Positions 38,185 to 47,804 of a stretch of DNA of 64,000 nucleotides are shown one piece after another; position 1 is the stretch's first letter; each line of letters opens with the position of its first letter. Both the position numbers and the translations under genes were made by a program. Origin of the DNA: Sphingomonas yunnanensis. Its GTDB lineage: Bacteria > Pseudomonadota > Alphaproteobacteria > Sphingomonadales > Sphingomonadaceae. The DNA is taken from NCBI RefSeq assembly GCF_019898765.1, contig NZ_JAIOKB010000005.1, positions 186,001-250,000 on the forward strand, in the 5' to 3' direction. The notes below the pieces were generated by a model, which made no database searches, was not told where the DNA came from, and saw only the letters and a list, made by a program, of their open reading frames with translations.

Positions 38185-40272
38185 ATGACCGACACGACCC
38201 TGCGCACCCCCGGCAACGGCGGCGAGACCCACCAGACGACCGACGCCGACCATCCCGTGCTCACCACCAACCACGGCATGCCGATCAGCGACAATCAGAA
38301 CCAGCTCAAGGCCGGCGCGCGCGGGCCGGTGCTGCTGGAGGACGAGGTCTACCGCGAGAAGATCAACCACTTCGACCATGAGCGCATCCCGGAGCGGATC
38401 GTCCACGCGCGCGGCAGCGCGGCGCACGGCTATTTCGAATGCACCGAAAGCCTCGCCGACATCACCGTCGCCGACCTGTTCCAGAAGAAGGGCCAGCGCA
38501 CGGAGGTGTTCACGCGTTTCTCGACCGTCGCGGGCGGCGCCGGGTCGGTCGATACGCCGCGCGACGTGCGCGGCTTCGCGGTGAAGTTCTACACCAGCGA
38601 CGGCAATTGGGATCTGGTCGGCAACAATATACCCGTCTTCTTCATCCAGGACGCGATCAAGTTTCCCGACCTCATCCACGCCGCCAAGATGGAGGCCGAC
38701 CGCGGCTACCCCCAGGCCGCAACCGCGCACGACACCTTCTGGGACTTCATCAGCCTGATGCCCGAATCGACGCACATGATCATGTGGGCGATGTCGGACC
38801 GCACGCTGCCGCGCACCTTCGCGAACATGGAGGGGTTCGGCGTCCACACCTTCCGGTTCATCAACAAGGAGGGAAAGTCGACCTTCGTCAAGTTCCACTG
38901 GAAGCCGCGCGCCGGCCTGGCCTCGACGATCTGGGATGAGACGGTGAAGATCGCCGGTGCCGATCCCGACTTCCAGCGCCGCGACCTGTTCGAGCGGATC
39001 GAGCGCGGCGACTATCCGGAATGGGATCTGGGCGTGCAGCTGTTCGACGAGGAATTTGCCAACAGTCTGCCGTATGACGTGCTCGACGCGACGAAGATCA
39101 TCCCGGAGGAAGTGCTGCCGGTAAAGATCGTCGGGAAGATGGTGCTCGATCGCTATCCCGACAATTTCTTCGCCGAGACCGAGCAGGCGGCGTTCGTGCC
39201 GAGCCATGTCGTGCCCGGTATCGGCTTCTCCAACGATCCGCTGCTGCAGGGACGGCTGTTCAGCTACACTGATACGCAGCTGTCGCGTCTCGGCTCGGTC
39301 AATTTCCACCAGCTACCGATCAACGCCGCGAAGGGTCGCGCCGAGGCGGCGGGCTGCCCGTTCATGAACCAGCAGCGCGACGGTCACATGCAAATGGCCG
39401 TGCCCAAGGGGCGCGCGAACTACGAGCCGAACAGTCTTGCCAAGGCGGGCGAGCAAGCCGGCGCGCGCGAGGATCCGGACAAGGGCTACAAGACCTTCCC
39501 GTCCGAGGAGCAGGGCCAGAAGCTGCGCATCCGTCCGGAGAGCTTCGCGGACCATTACAGTCAGGCGCGGCTGTTCTTCCGCTCGCTCGATCCCGCCGAG
39601 CAGGCGCACGTCGCCTCGGCGCTGGTCTTCGAGCTGTCGAAGGTGTCGTTGCCGCACATCCGAGTCGCGGTGATGGCGAACCTGCGCAACGTCGACGAGG
39701 ATCTGGCGACGCGCGTGGCCGACGGCCTCGCGATGGACCTCCCCGAGGCATCGCCGACCGCCGCACCGGTGCTCGACATGGAGCCTTCGCCGGCGCTGCG
39801 GATCGTGCGCGGCCCGCGCGAGAAGCACACGTTGGAGGGGCGCACCGTCGGCATCTTCTTCGCCGACGGCACCGACCGCGAGGAGTATGACTCGCTGATC
39901 GCCGCCGTCAAAGGCGCGGGCGGCCACCCGCTGACGATCGCGCCCAAGGTGGGCAAGGTGCCGCTCTCCGACGGCTCGACCGTGACCGCGGACGCGCAGC
40001 TGTTCGGCCAGCCCTCGGTGACGGTCGACGCCTGCGCGGTGATCCTCTCCGCCGAGGCCTGCGCCAAGCTGGTCAAGGAGGGCGCCGCGGTACAGTGGGT
40101 GATGGACGCCTTCGGCCACCTCAAGGCGATCGGGCACAATGCGGACTCGAAGCCACTGCTCGACAAGGCGGGCGTCGAGCCCGACGCCGGCGTGACCGAC
40201 CTCGAGCTGTTCGTCGACGCCGCCAAGCAGCGTTACTGGGACCGCGAGCCCAAGGTGCGCACGCTGGCGTGA
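38185..40272 (+). CDS. katE: large-subunit catalase (KatE / HPII type, clade 2)
   Basis: A 695-residue haem catalase that breaks down H2O2. Catalytic His74 lies in [15 protein letters not shown], the distal Asn in [11 protein letters not shown], and the proximal haem ligand Tyr361 in [14 protein letters not shown]. After residue about 540 a flavodoxin/DJ-1-like C-terminal domain ([39 protein letters not shown]) marks the large clade 2 catalases. Length fits. The ATG at 38185 gives the usual hydrophilic N-terminal arm. Monocistronic, probably stationary-phase or stress induced. Confidence 0.97.
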   Translation: MTDTTLRTPGNGGETHQTTDADHPVLTTNHGMPISDNQNQLKAGARGPVLLEDEVYREKINHFDHERIPERIVHARGSAAHGYFECTESLADITVADLFQKKGQRTEVFTRFSTVAGGAGSVDTPRDVRGFAVKFYTSDGNWDLVGNNIPVFFIQDAIKFPDLIHAAKMEADRGYPQAATAHDTFWDFISLMPESTHMIMWAMSDRTLPRTFANMEGFGVHTFRFINKEGKSTFVKFHWKPRAGLASTIWDETVKIAGADPDFQRRDLFERIERGDYPEWDLGVQLFDEEFANSLPYDVLDATKIIPEEVLPVKIVGKMVLDRYPDNFFAETEQAAFVPSHVVPGIGFSNDPLLQGRLFSYTDTQLSRLGSVNFHQLPINAAKGRAEAAGCPFMNQQRDGHMQMAVPKGRANYEPNSLAKAGEQAGAREDPDKGYKTFPSEEQGQKLRIRPESFADHYSQARLFFRSLDPAEQAHVASALVFELSKVSLPHIRVAVMANLRNVDEDLATRVADGLAMDLPEASPTAAPVLDMEPSPALRIVRGPREKHTLEGRTVGIFFADGTDREEYDSLIAAVKGAGGHPLTIAPKVGKVPLSDGSTVTADAQLFGQPSVTVDACAVILSAEACAKLVKEGAAVQWVMDAFGHLKAIGHNADSKPLLDKAGVEPDAGVTDLELFVDAAKQRYWDREPKVRTLA

Positions 40273-40429
40273 AGGAGGGGCGCCTCGGACGTGCTCCGCG
40301 GTCGCGATGCTCCGGGACGTTTCGAGGCAGTACCTGGCGCAGGCCGGGACCCAGGAAGGGGGCGGGTGGTGTGTCTCACCCCGGCCGTCCCCGCTGGACC
40401 ACGGCGGCCGCGGGGCGCATCAGCGACTG

Positions 40430-40565
40430 ACATTCTCATCCACTTCATTCGAACGGTCGGCGTGCTCCGGTGAACGCCGGAGGCCAGGGTCACCAGCCTA
40501 CCGCCTGCGGCGCTGGGCTCCCGCATGCGCGGGAGCACGGGGCGGCTTGGATAAACCAGTCCCTC
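40430..40565. repeat. dispersed repeat family R4 (long copy 1)
   Basis: A stretch of about 130 bases sharing blocks with 43795-43925: a GTCGGCGTGCTCCGG-like block, GCCGGAGGCC, then the hairpin GCTCCCGCATGCGCGGGAGC (40517-40536) and CACGGGGCGGCTTGGAT. The 40273-40620 intergenic region holds mainly this element plus a CAGGCCGGGACCCAGG/CCCCGGCC stem near 40340-40390; no gene is seen there. Confidence 0.75.
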
Positions 40566-40620
40566 GTGAGTCCCACGTTCGCTCTCGCATTTGCACCGCG
40601 GCCTCGGCCCGGGTGACGGG

Positions 40621-40785
40621 TCAGCGGGGCGGCGCCACCTCACCCTCGCGCGCTCCCACCCCGCGGCAGCGGTCGGAGCAGTAGCGGACCTGCTCCCAGT
40701 CACGCGCCCATTTCTTGCGCCACGCGAACGGGCGGTGGCAGCTCGCGCAGATCTTCTCGGGCAGATGCGGTTTGTGATGCGCCAT
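40621..40785 (-). CDS. DUF2256 zinc-ribbon-like small protein
   Basis: A 54-residue protein, [42 protein letters not shown]. Two CxxC/CxxxC pairs (CASC, CSDRC) suggest a zinc knuckle. The pattern PFxWRKKWxxxWxxVxYCSxRC defines DUF2256. The start at 40785 is chosen because it aligns with the family's short N-terminus. Function unknown; such genes are often near cryptochrome/photolyase genes, but none is visible here. Confidence 0.88.
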   Translation of the reverse strand: MAHHKPHLPEKICASCHRPFAWRKKWARDWEQVRYCSDRCRGVGAREGEVAPPR

Positions 40786-40896
40786 GCGGCACCAACAAGC
40801 GAACACGCGCGGCGCTCCGCGGCGGCGCTAACCGGATAACAACCTCGCTCCTCTACCAGCCGGCGCACCGCTTCCCGAGAGTGATCGCGCGCCGCC

Positions 40897-41949
40897 ATGA
40901 CCCAGATCCGTCCCCTCGCGCCGCTCGCCGCGGCGCTCCTGCTCGCCGGCTGCGGCGGTGGCAGCGGCCAGACGAGCGCCGTGAGCGCGGTGGCGGTCGC
41001 GCCCTCCGCGGCGCCGGTCGTCACCACCGCGCCGACTCCGATGCCGACGCCGACGCCCGCTCCCACGCCGACGCCGACGCCGACGCCGGTAGCGACCCCG
41101 ACCGCCGCCGCCCCCGACTTCCAGTCGGTCGTCTATGTCGGCAACGACGTGCCCGATCTCGCCGCTTATGAGTCGTGGCTCGGCCGGCCCACCGACGGCG
41201 TCCAGCTGTTCAGCGGCCGCAACGGCTGGGCCGACTGGTCCGACTCGATCGGCTGGCTCGCCGACCGCTGGAAGGGTGTCGCGCGCACGCATTACTGGTC
41301 GATCCCGCTGTTCGCCGAGGGCGGCACGCTCGCCGCCGCCGCGGCGGGCGATTATGACTCACGCTGGCGCGGCGCAGCAGCGGCGCTGCTCGCGAACAGC
41401 CCCGGCGACTCGACCATCGCGGTGCGCACCGGCTGGGAGTTCAACGGCGACTGGCAGCCCTGGGCGGCCAAGGGCAAGGAGGCCGAGTATCGCGCCGCCT
41501 ACCGCCGCTTCGTCGCCAGCTTCCGCGCGGTGTCGGACCGCTTCCGCTTCGAGTGGACCCCCAATGTCGGAGACTTCGGCACCAACCCGGAGGACAGCTA
41601 CCCCGGCGACGAGTTCGTCGACCTGATCGGCATGGACTTCTACTATAACCACGAGTGGGACCCGGCCGACCCGGTCGCCGCCTTCAACTACAAGGTATCG
41701 GAGCGATATGGCCTCGCCTGGCACCAGGACTTCGCCGCGCGCCACGGCAAGCCGACGGCCTACGCCGAGTGGGGCGTCAGCCGCGACTCGGACGCGCCCT
41801 ATGTCACGCTCGCGCTCGCCTGGTTCGCCGCGCACCAGGTGGTCTACGCCTCGTACTGGAACTCGAACGCCGCCTATTCGGGTAAGCTGAGCGACGGACA
41901 ATATCCGGCCGTGGCCAGCGCCTATCGCGTGCTCGCGGCGGGTAAGTGA
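40897..41949 (+). CDS. GH26-like glycoside hydrolase lipoprotein
   Basis: A 350-residue predicted lipoprotein. The lipobox LLAGC places the lipid on Cys19, followed by a 50-residue spacer rich in PTPTP repeats. The catalytic domain (about 75-350) resembles family 26 beta-mannanase-like enzymes: RTGWEFNGDWQPW supplies a candidate acid/base Glu181, and TAYAEWGVS a candidate nucleophile Glu291; aromatic residues line the predicted cleft. It would be anchored to the envelope and cut a beta-linked glycan. The substrate is not determined. It could act on the cell's own exopolysaccharide. Confidence 0.75.
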   Translation: MTQIRPLAPLAAALLLAGCGGGSGQTSAVSAVAVAPSAAPVVTTAPTPMPTPTPAPTPTPTPTPVATPTAAAPDFQSVVYVGNDVPDLAAYESWLGRPTDGVQLFSGRNGWADWSDSIGWLADRWKGVARTHYWSIPLFAEGGTLAAAAAGDYDSRWRGAAAALLANSPGDSTIAVRTGWEFNGDWQPWAAKGKEAEYRAAYRRFVASFRAVSDRFRFEWTPNVGDFGTNPEDSYPGDEFVDLIGMDFYYNHEWDPADPVAAFNYKVSERYGLAWHQDFAARHGKPTAYAEWGVSRDSDAPYVTLALAWFAAHQVVYASYWNSNAAYSGKLSDGQYPAVASAYRVLAAGK

Positions 41950-42108
41950 TACTTGCCAGTCACTTGGCCAGGGATGCCGATGAGCCTCGCGCTGCCTGGC
42001 TGAACCGCGGCTAACGCGCGCATTCAGCCCGCGCTCAAGCGCCGGCTTCTATCACGATCCTCGTCACGGCCACCGGGCCGCGGCGGGTGAGGGACAGGAG
42101 CTGGAGTG

Positions 42109-42624
42109 ATGCTGGGGAAATTCTCGGTCGCCATGGGATCGGTCGCGCTGGCGGTGGCGGCGCTGACCCCGGTCGCGGCGCAGGCGCAGCGCTACCACGA
42201 GCGTGAGGTCTATGAGCGCGACTACGATCCGCGCGACTATGACCAGCGCGGCTATGACCAGCGCGGCTACGACGACGACGGCTATCGCGACCACGCGCGT
42301 GCCTATCGCCAGGCCTATCGCGACGGGTGGAACCGCGAGCCGGCCTATGGCTATGACGAGCGCGACCGCGGCTATGAGCGCTACGAGCGCCGCGTCTACG
42401 ACGATCGCGGGCGCTACGACGATCGCCGCTACCGCTATGGCTCGGGTCGCTGCCAGAGCGGCACGACGGGCTCGATCGTCGGCGCGATCGCGGGCGGGCT
42501 GCTGGGCCGCACGATCGACCGCGGCGGCGACCGCACGCTCGGCACCGTGCTCGGCGCCGGCGCGGGCGCGCTCGCGGGCAACGCGGTGGAGCGCGCCGAC
42601 AACGGCGACTACTGCCGGCGGTGA
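42109..42624 (+). CDS. glycine-zipper 2TM surface protein with Tyr/Arg/Asp-rich region
   Basis: A protein of about 171 residues with a signal peptide (VALAVAALTPVAAQAQ), then a long Tyr/Arg/Asp-rich region of degenerate YDQRGYD and YERR-type repeats (about 28-112). The C-terminus is a glycine-zipper double-helix segment (GSIVGAIAGGLLGRTIDRGGDRTLGTVLGAGAGALAGNAVE). This domain class is found in outer-membrane lipoproteins such as SlyB-like proteins. Two cysteines near the zipper may pair. GGAG supports the ATG at 42109; a GTG three bases before is also possible. Envelope role inferred. Confidence 0.82.
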   Translation: MLGKFSVAMGSVALAVAALTPVAAQAQRYHEREVYERDYDPRDYDQRGYDQRGYDDDGYRDHARAYRQAYRDGWNREPAYGYDERDRGYERYERRVYDDRGRYDDRRYRYGSGRCQSGTTGSIVGAIAGGLLGRTIDRGGDRTLGTVLGAGAGALAGNAVERADNGDYCRR

Positions 42625-42697
42625 GAGGCGGGGGCGGCGGCGGGACGCTCGCCGCTGTCCTACTCCCATCGCTGCTAGCCGCCCGACTGAGCCTTCC

Positions 42698-42793
42698 CTC
42701 ATCCCGGACTCGGTCCGGGATGTACGGTGCCGCGAACCCCTTAGGCGTTGGTCAGGCGGAAGAGTGGATCCCGGAGCAAGTCCGCCATGACGC
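42698..42793. repeat. palindromic repeat family R7
   Basis: CTCATCCCGGACTCGGTCCG begins a hairpin (ATCCCGGACTCGGTCCGGGAT), and the far end GGATCCCGGAGCAAGTCCGCCATGAC is a partial reverse complement. It resembles the R3 layout. It occupies the gap between the convergent genes ending at 42624 and 42860. Confidence 0.65.
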
Positions 42794-42859
42794 AAGCTGA
42801 AGAGTGGCGCGCGACCCATTCCGCTCGATAGCGCTACGTCTCCGGGAGTACGGTCCAGC

Positions 42860-43756
42860 TCACCCCGCCGACTCGGCGTGGCGCACGATCTCCTCGCACA
42901 TCGCATGAGTCCGCAGGATCGCGTCGGCGTCGACCGGGCGGCGCTCGCGCGCGGCGGCGACGAAGTCGTCGCACATCGCCTCGAACCCGCGCTGGCGTCC
43001 TACCGCGGTCCAGTCACCGCGCCGGTGTCGCTGCTGCGTTCCCGCCGTGTCGATCCGCCCGGCGAGGTCGAGCACGGTGTGGCGCTCGCCCGCGCCGATC
43101 ACGTCCAGCCGCTCCTCGTCGAGCCCGCTGTCGCGGTGCATCAGGCCGATCGCGCCGAAGCCGTCGCCCGCGAGCGTCAGCGTGACGGCGTGGAGCAGCC
43201 CGTCCGCCACCTGGGTCTCGATCGCATGCCGCCGCACCTCGCTGGGCGCCAGGAAGTGGAGCGTGTCGACCACGTGGATGAAGTCGTCGAACACCACCCG
43301 GCGCGCACGGTCTGGGTGGCGATGGCGGTGCTTCTCGAGCGTGATCAGCGTGCCGCGCCCGCGCAGCGCGGCATAGTCGGGCGCGAAGCGGCGGTTGAAG
43401 CCGAGCGCCAGCGGCGTGTCGCGCCGCTGCGCCCGCTCCACCAACGCTTCCGCCGCGGCGAGCGTGTCGGCGAGCGGCTTGTCGACGAAGGTGGCGACGC
43501 CGCGCTCGAGCAATGCGGCGACCAGCTCGGGGTGTGCCGGCGTGGCGGCGTGGACGAAGGCGGCGTCGAAGCGGGTCGCGGCGAGCGCCGCGTCGAGGCT
43601 CGCGTGTTGGTGCGGCAGGCGGTGCTCGCGCGCGACCTGCGCGCGCACCGCAGGGTCGCGCGTGGCGACGTGCAGCTCGATGTCGCCGCGCGCCGCCAGC
43701 AACGGCAGATACGCCTTGCGGGCGATGTCGCCCAATCCCACCATCAGCACGCGCAT
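42860..43756 (-). CDS. Gfo/Idh/MocA family oxidoreductase
   Basis: A 298-residue NAD(P)-dependent oxidoreductase. The N-terminal Rossmann motif VGLGDIARKAYLPLL (GxGxxA type) and EKPxx-like region as ATFVDKPLADTLAAAEALVERA, with Lys in DKPL, are family marks. FDDFIHVVDTLHFL supplies the conserved DxxxH near 165. The C-terminal beta-sheet domain completes the fold. The substrate, likely a sugar or inositol derivative, cannot be told. Two adjacent ATGs exist; the second has GGAG at better spacing. Confidence 0.88.
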   Translation of the reverse strand: MRVLMVGLGDIARKAYLPLLAARGDIELHVATRDPAVRAQVAREHRLPHQHASLDAALAATRFDAAFVHAATPAHPELVAALLERGVATFVDKPLADTLAAAEALVERAQRRDTPLALGFNRRFAPDYAALRGRGTLITLEKHRHRHPDRARRVVFDDFIHVVDTLHFLAPSEVRRHAIETQVADGLLHAVTLTLAGDGFGAIGLMHRDSGLDEERLDVIGAGERHTVLDLAGRIDTAGTQQRHRRGDWTAVGRQRGFEAMCDDFVAAARERRPVDADAILRTHAMCEEIVRHAESAG

Positions 43757-43794
43757 CATTGTCTCCGCCGGTAGCGACCGTGCCCTACAGTCTG

Positions 43795-43925
43795 ATCCAC
43801 CTTAACTGAACCGTCAGCGTGCTTCGGCGGAGGCCGGAGCCCAGAGCCGCCAACGTCCCGGTCCGTCGCTCGGGGCTCCCGCATGCGCGGGAGCACGGGT
43901 CGGCTTGGATGGATCAGCGTTGGGG
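43795..43925. repeat. dispersed repeat family R4 (long copy 2)
   Basis: Shares blocks with 40430-40565: GTCAGCGTGCTTCGG, GGCCGGAG, and the identical hairpin GCTCCCGCATGCGCGGGAGC at 43875-43894 followed by CACGGGTCGGCTTGGAT. It lies upstream of the Gfo/Idh/MocA gene and downstream of the gene at 43995. Confidence 0.75.
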
Positions 43926-43994
43926 TGTCACAAGCGAAGGCGGCGACCGGCGGGTGCGGGCGGGCGAGGGCCGCGCCCTCGCCCGCCGTGAGCC

Positions 43995-44375
43995 TCACTT
44001 CTTGGTGCGCGCGCGCTTCGGTGCCGCGGCGGCCTCCGCGTCCTCCTCCTCGTCGGGCTGCTCCTCGCCCGCCTCGCTCAGCGCCTCGCCCAGGGCCTTG
44101 AGCTTGTCCTGCTGCTTGTCCGCCTTGTCCGCGATCTTGGTGGTCGCGGCGCCGAGGCGGTGAAGCAGGTCGTGGACGCGGTCGGCGTCGGGCTCGCCCT
44201 TCTCCAGCTGCTTGCGGAGCGCAGCGAGGTCGCGGAGGATGCCCTTGGCGCCGGGCGTGTCCACCTCGGCCAGCGCGGCCTCCCAGTCTTCCACCATCGT
44301 CGCGCCCTTGGCAGGCTTGGTGCCCTCGAGGCCGCGGTTGATCGCGTTCATCGTCCCGGCGAATTTGACGGCCAT
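43995..44375 (-). CDS. conserved hypothetical helical protein
   Basis: A 126-residue protein starting MAVKFAGTMNAINRGLEG, with predicted amphipathic helices (GAKGILRDLAALRKQLEK, RVHDLLHRLGAATTKIADKADKQQDKLKALGEAL), an acidic EEEDAEA stretch and a basic KRARTKK end. AAGGA seven bases before the ATG supports the start. No known family is recognised; helical, probably cytoplasmic, and could self-associate as a coiled coil. Confidence 0.7.
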   Translation of the reverse strand: MAVKFAGTMNAINRGLEGTKPAKGATMVEDWEAALAEVDTPGAKGILRDLAALRKQLEKGEPDADRVHDLLHRLGAATTKIADKADKQQDKLKALGEALSEAGEEQPDEEEDAEAAAAPKRARTKK

Positions 44376-44597
44376 GTCGAAATCCTTCTCATCGCCGGCT
44401 CAGTCCGGCGCCCGTCAACGACGTGGGTGAGGAAAAGAACCCAGGTATAACAACTAAATCAATCGAAGTTGTCGGGTACGGTCGCGATCGCACCTCTTGG
44501 TTAACGAATTCGTCATCACGCCGTCACCGCGCGCGCCGAGACCTGACGGGTCGGCGCCGCAGGGACGGGACGCGAGCGACGGAAGCGGGGAAGAGCC

Positions 44598-45593
44598 ATG
44601 AAGACGACGATGCTGCTGCGCGCGGGACTGATCGCGACCGTGCTCGGGGCCACGCCGGCGGCGGCGACGGGTCTGCTCGACCATTATACCGTCAGCTATG
44701 CCAAGCCGATCGACACCCAGGAGGCCAGCGCCGTCGCCTATGACTGGGACACGCGGCGCCTGATGGTCACCAACGATGAAGAGGACAAGGCCGGTCGCAG
44801 CGTGTGGGGCGAATATGACCTCGCCGGCAACAAGACCGCCACGATCATCCTCAACGGCTGCCTCTCGCTCGGCTCGGCGCAGTGCGATCCCGAGGGGCTC
44901 ACCTATGTCGGCGGCGGGCGCTACGCGGTCGCGGAGGAGCGCTACCAGGACATGGCGCTGATCGGCGACGTGGGCGCGAGCGGCGACACCCGCACCTACA
45001 CCGCTTATCCCGACGCGCCCACGGTGAGCGTCGGCCCGGACGCGGGCAACAGCGGGCTGGAGGGGATCGCCTATGATCGCGCCACCGGCACCTATTACGG
45101 GGTCAAGGAAACCTCGCCGCAGACGGTATGGCAGATCACCGACGTCGACTTCGCGGGCCGCACGGGCACCGTCGGCTCGCTGTTCGATCCCGCGCCGCTC
45201 GGGCTCAACCGGCTGTCCGACATCGCGGTGCTGTCGAACGGCGCGCTCGCCGGCACGGCCTTCGGGGACCATCTGCTGCTGCTCAGCGGCCGCTCGTTCC
45301 AGCTGCTCGAGGTGACGAAGGCGGGTGCGCTGGTCAGCTCCTACGATCTGTCGGGGTTCAAGTCGCTCGTCGATCCGGCCGACGAGGGGGGCAAGTTCGA
45401 GGGCGTGACGCTCGACGACGGCGGCAACATCTACCTGGTCAGCGACGACGGCGACGGGCCCAACCAGTCCTATCTGGTCAAGCTCGGCTATACCGCCGCG
45501 GTGCCCGAGCCCGCGACCTGGGCGATGATGATCGCCGGCTTCGCGCTGGTCGGCGGCGCGCTGCGGCGCCGTCGTTCCGTCGCGCTGGCCTGA
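44598..45593 (+). CDS. SdiA-regulated/esterase-like beta-propeller with PEPxxWA-CTERM anchor
   Basis: A 331-residue exported protein. A signal peptide (LIATVLGATPAAA) leads to a beta-propeller-like domain with EASAVAYDWDTRRLMVTNDEE, CDPEGLTYVGGGRYAVAEER, GNSGLEGIAYDRATGTYYGVKE and GGKFEGVTLDDGGNIYLVSDD. This is the repeat style of SdiA-regulated and related phytase-like proteins. The C-terminus VPEPATWAMMIAGFALVGGALRRRR is a full PEPxxWA-CTERM sorting tag, typical of sphingomonads, meant for processing by an exosortase. No exosortase lies in the window. Confidence 0.88.
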   Translation: MKTTMLLRAGLIATVLGATPAAATGLLDHYTVSYAKPIDTQEASAVAYDWDTRRLMVTNDEEDKAGRSVWGEYDLAGNKTATIILNGCLSLGSAQCDPEGLTYVGGGRYAVAEERYQDMALIGDVGASGDTRTYTAYPDAPTVSVGPDAGNSGLEGIAYDRATGTYYGVKETSPQTVWQITDVDFAGRTGTVGSLFDPAPLGLNRLSDIAVLSNGALAGTAFGDHLLLLSGRSFQLLEVTKAGALVSSYDLSGFKSLVDPADEGGKFEGVTLDDGGNIYLVSDDGDGPNQSYLVKLGYTAAVPEPATWAMMIAGFALVGGALRRRRSVALA

Positions 45594-45700
45594 GCCACTG
45601 CCACTCGATGGAGCGCTGCCCGGGTCCGATCGGCCGACATGTCGGCGGAGCCGCGGGCGGCGTGGCGCATTATGGCCATCATCGCCACCGGGAGACGAAG

Positions 45701-47482
45701 ATGAAGGCCGCGCTGCTCGCTTACGCTCTGCTCTTCCCGCTGAGCGCGGCGGCGCAGAGCAGCCCCGAGGACAATGACAAACGCCCGGTCGCGGCGCATT
45801 TCTACGAGCTCACCCCGCGCACGCCCGGCGCCGACTTCGCCGCCTCGCTGCGCGTCCCGCGCGGCTATCGCGTCGCGGTGTGGGCGAGCGAGCTCGGCAA
45901 CGCCCGGATGCTCGCGGTCGCGCCCGACGGCTCGGTCTATGTCAGCCGCCGCTCCGAGGCCGACATCATCCGCCTGGTCGACGCCGACGGCGACGGCCGC
46001 GCCGACGGTCCGCCGACCGTGATCGTCAACCGGCCGGGACTGCACGGGCTGACGATCCACGCCGGGCAGCTCTATTTCATGACCGCGCGCGAGGTGTTCC
46101 GCGCGGCGCTGCGCCCCGACGGCGGCATCGGCGCGGTGGAGACGCTGATCGACGACCTGCCCGACGCCGGGCAGCATCCCAACCGCACACTCGCGGTCGG
46201 CCCCGACGAGATGCTGTACATCAGCGTCGGCTCCACCTGTAACGCCTGCGACGAGACCAGCCAGGAGAGCGCGACGCTGCTGCGCGCCAGCCTCGACGGC
46301 AAGCGCCGCTCGGTCTGGGCCTCGGGCCTGCGCAACACGATCGGCTTCGGCTGGCACCCGCGCACCGGGGCGCTGTGGGGCTGGGACCAGGGCATCGACT
46401 GGCTCGGCAACGACCTTCAGCGCGAGGAGATCAACCTGATCGAGCGCGGCCACCGCTACGGCTGGCCCTATGTGTTCGAGGACGGCCAGCGCAACCCGCA
46501 GGACGAGCCCCCCGGCGGCCTCACCGCGGCGCGCTGGGCCGACGCCTCCACCGCGCCGACGCTGATGCACGTCGCGCACTCGGCGGGGATGCAATGGGCC
46601 TTCCACCCGGGCGGCGGGTTCGGCTCGGACGCCGCCGGGGACGCCTTCGTCGCGCTGCGCGGCAGCTGGAACCGCAAGCCCGCCTCTGGCTACGAGCTCG
46701 CGCGCGTGCGCTTCGACGCCGCCGGGCGCCCGACGCGGGTGGAGAGCTTCGTCAGCGGCTTCATGGGCCGCGACGGCACCAGCCAATATGGCCGGCCGTG
46801 CGGGGTGGCGGTGCTGCGCGACGGCTCGCTGCTGTTCTCCGACGACGCCAACGGCATCCTCTACCGCGTCAGCTACGACGGCGCCGCCGGCCCAGCCGCG
46901 CCGCTTGCGCCACCGGCGGGGCCGATGCGCGAGCAGGCGGCGCGCGGCACCAACGTGCCGCTCGCGCTGGCGCGGCCCGAGACCGCGGCGCGCGGCCCGG
47001 CGATCGCGGTCGGCGCCGACGCCTTCGCCGACCAGGGCATGATCCCGCGCGAGCACAGCGAATATGGCCTCGGCATCTCGCCCGCGCTGCACTGGACCGC
47101 GGTACCCGGCGCGGCGAGCTACGCGATCCTGGTCGAGGACCCGGACGGCTCGGCCAAGCCGGTGGTGCACTGGCTCGCGTGGAACGTCCCGGCGGGCACG
47201 CACGCGCTGCCCGCGGGATTGCAGGAGCGCGACCGCCTCGACGGCGAGGCGCTCAGAGGCATGATGCAGGGCGCGACGACGCGCGGCACGATCGGCTGGT
47301 ACGGCCCGCGGCCGCCGCGCGGCGACACGCCGCACGCCTATCACTTCCAGGTGCTCGCACTCGACCGACCGATCGAGCTGCCGCTCGGCGCGACGCGCGA
47401 TCAGCTGCTCGCCGCCGCGGCCGGTCACGTGCTCGCGCGCGGCGAGACGGTGGGGCGGTACGGCGAGGCGGCGGCGCGATGA
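45701..47482 (+). CDS. PQQ-type sugar dehydrogenase fused to PEBP (YbhB/YbcL) domain
   Basis: A 593-residue exported fusion. After the signal peptide MKAALLAYALLFPLSAAAQ, residues about 40-420 form a six-bladed propeller like soluble PQQ glucose/sorbosone dehydrogenases (HGLTIHAGQLYF, GQHPNRTLAVGPDEMLYISVGS with CNAC, WASGLRNTIGFGWHP, GHRYGWPYVFEDG). Residues about 430-585 form a phosphatidylethanolamine-binding (Raf-kinase-inhibitor-like) domain: HSEYGLGISPALHW, VEDPDGSAKPVVHWLAWNVPAG, YGPRPPRGDTPHAYHFQVLALD. Genes for such separate proteins are common; the fusion is less so. The next gene overlaps by four bases. Confidence 0.87.
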   Translation: MKAALLAYALLFPLSAAAQSSPEDNDKRPVAAHFYELTPRTPGADFAASLRVPRGYRVAVWASELGNARMLAVAPDGSVYVSRRSEADIIRLVDADGDGRADGPPTVIVNRPGLHGLTIHAGQLYFMTAREVFRAALRPDGGIGAVETLIDDLPDAGQHPNRTLAVGPDEMLYISVGSTCNACDETSQESATLLRASLDGKRRSVWASGLRNTIGFGWHPRTGALWGWDQGIDWLGNDLQREEINLIERGHRYGWPYVFEDGQRNPQDEPPGGLTAARWADASTAPTLMHVAHSAGMQWAFHPGGGFGSDAAGDAFVALRGSWNRKPASGYELARVRFDAAGRPTRVESFVSGFMGRDGTSQYGRPCGVAVLRDGSLLFSDDANGILYRVSYDGAAGPAAPLAPPAGPMREQAARGTNVPLALARPETAARGPAIAVGADAFADQGMIPREHSEYGLGISPALHWTAVPGAASYAILVEDPDGSAKPVVHWLAWNVPAGTHALPAGLQERDRLDGEALRGMMQGATTRGTIGWYGPRPPRGDTPHAYHFQVLALDRPIELPLGATRDQLLAAAAGHVLARGETVGRYGEAAAR

Positions 47483-47778
47483 CCGACGCCGCCGCCCGCG
47501 CGCTCCTCGGCGACGATCGGTCACCCGCCGCGGGCGGGCTGCTCCGCGCGCTGTGGCACGGCGCGCGCGGCGAGTGGGAGGCGGCGCACGCGATCGCGCA
47601 GGACGATCCGAGCGCCGCGGGTGCCTGGGTCCACGCCTGGCTCCATCGCGTCGAGGGTGACGACGCCAACGCGGCCTATTGGTACCGCCGCGCCGGGCGC
47701 CCGATCGCCGCCGGGCCGACCGAGGACGAGGCGCGCGCGATCGCCGCGGCGCTGCTGGGTGAGACGGGCGCGGGCTAA
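47479..47778 (+). CDS. conserved hypothetical small protein
   Basis: A 99-residue protein, MTDAAARALLGDDRSPAAGG..., predicted helical, with Trp-rich segments (ALWHGARGEWEAAHAIAQ, GAWVHAWLHRVEGDDANAAYWYRRAG) that look like one or two helix-turn-helix repeats of TPR/Sel1 type. It overlaps the upstream fusion gene by four bases (ATGA), so it is translationally coupled. Partner or function unknown. Confidence 0.75.
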   Translation: MTDAAARALLGDDRSPAAGGLLRALWHGARGEWEAAHAIAQDDPSAAGAWVHAWLHRVEGDDANAAYWYRRAGRPIAAGPTEDEARAIAAALLGETGAG

Positions 47779-47804
47779 GGGAGGACGGCTTATCGCGCGC
47801 GTGA

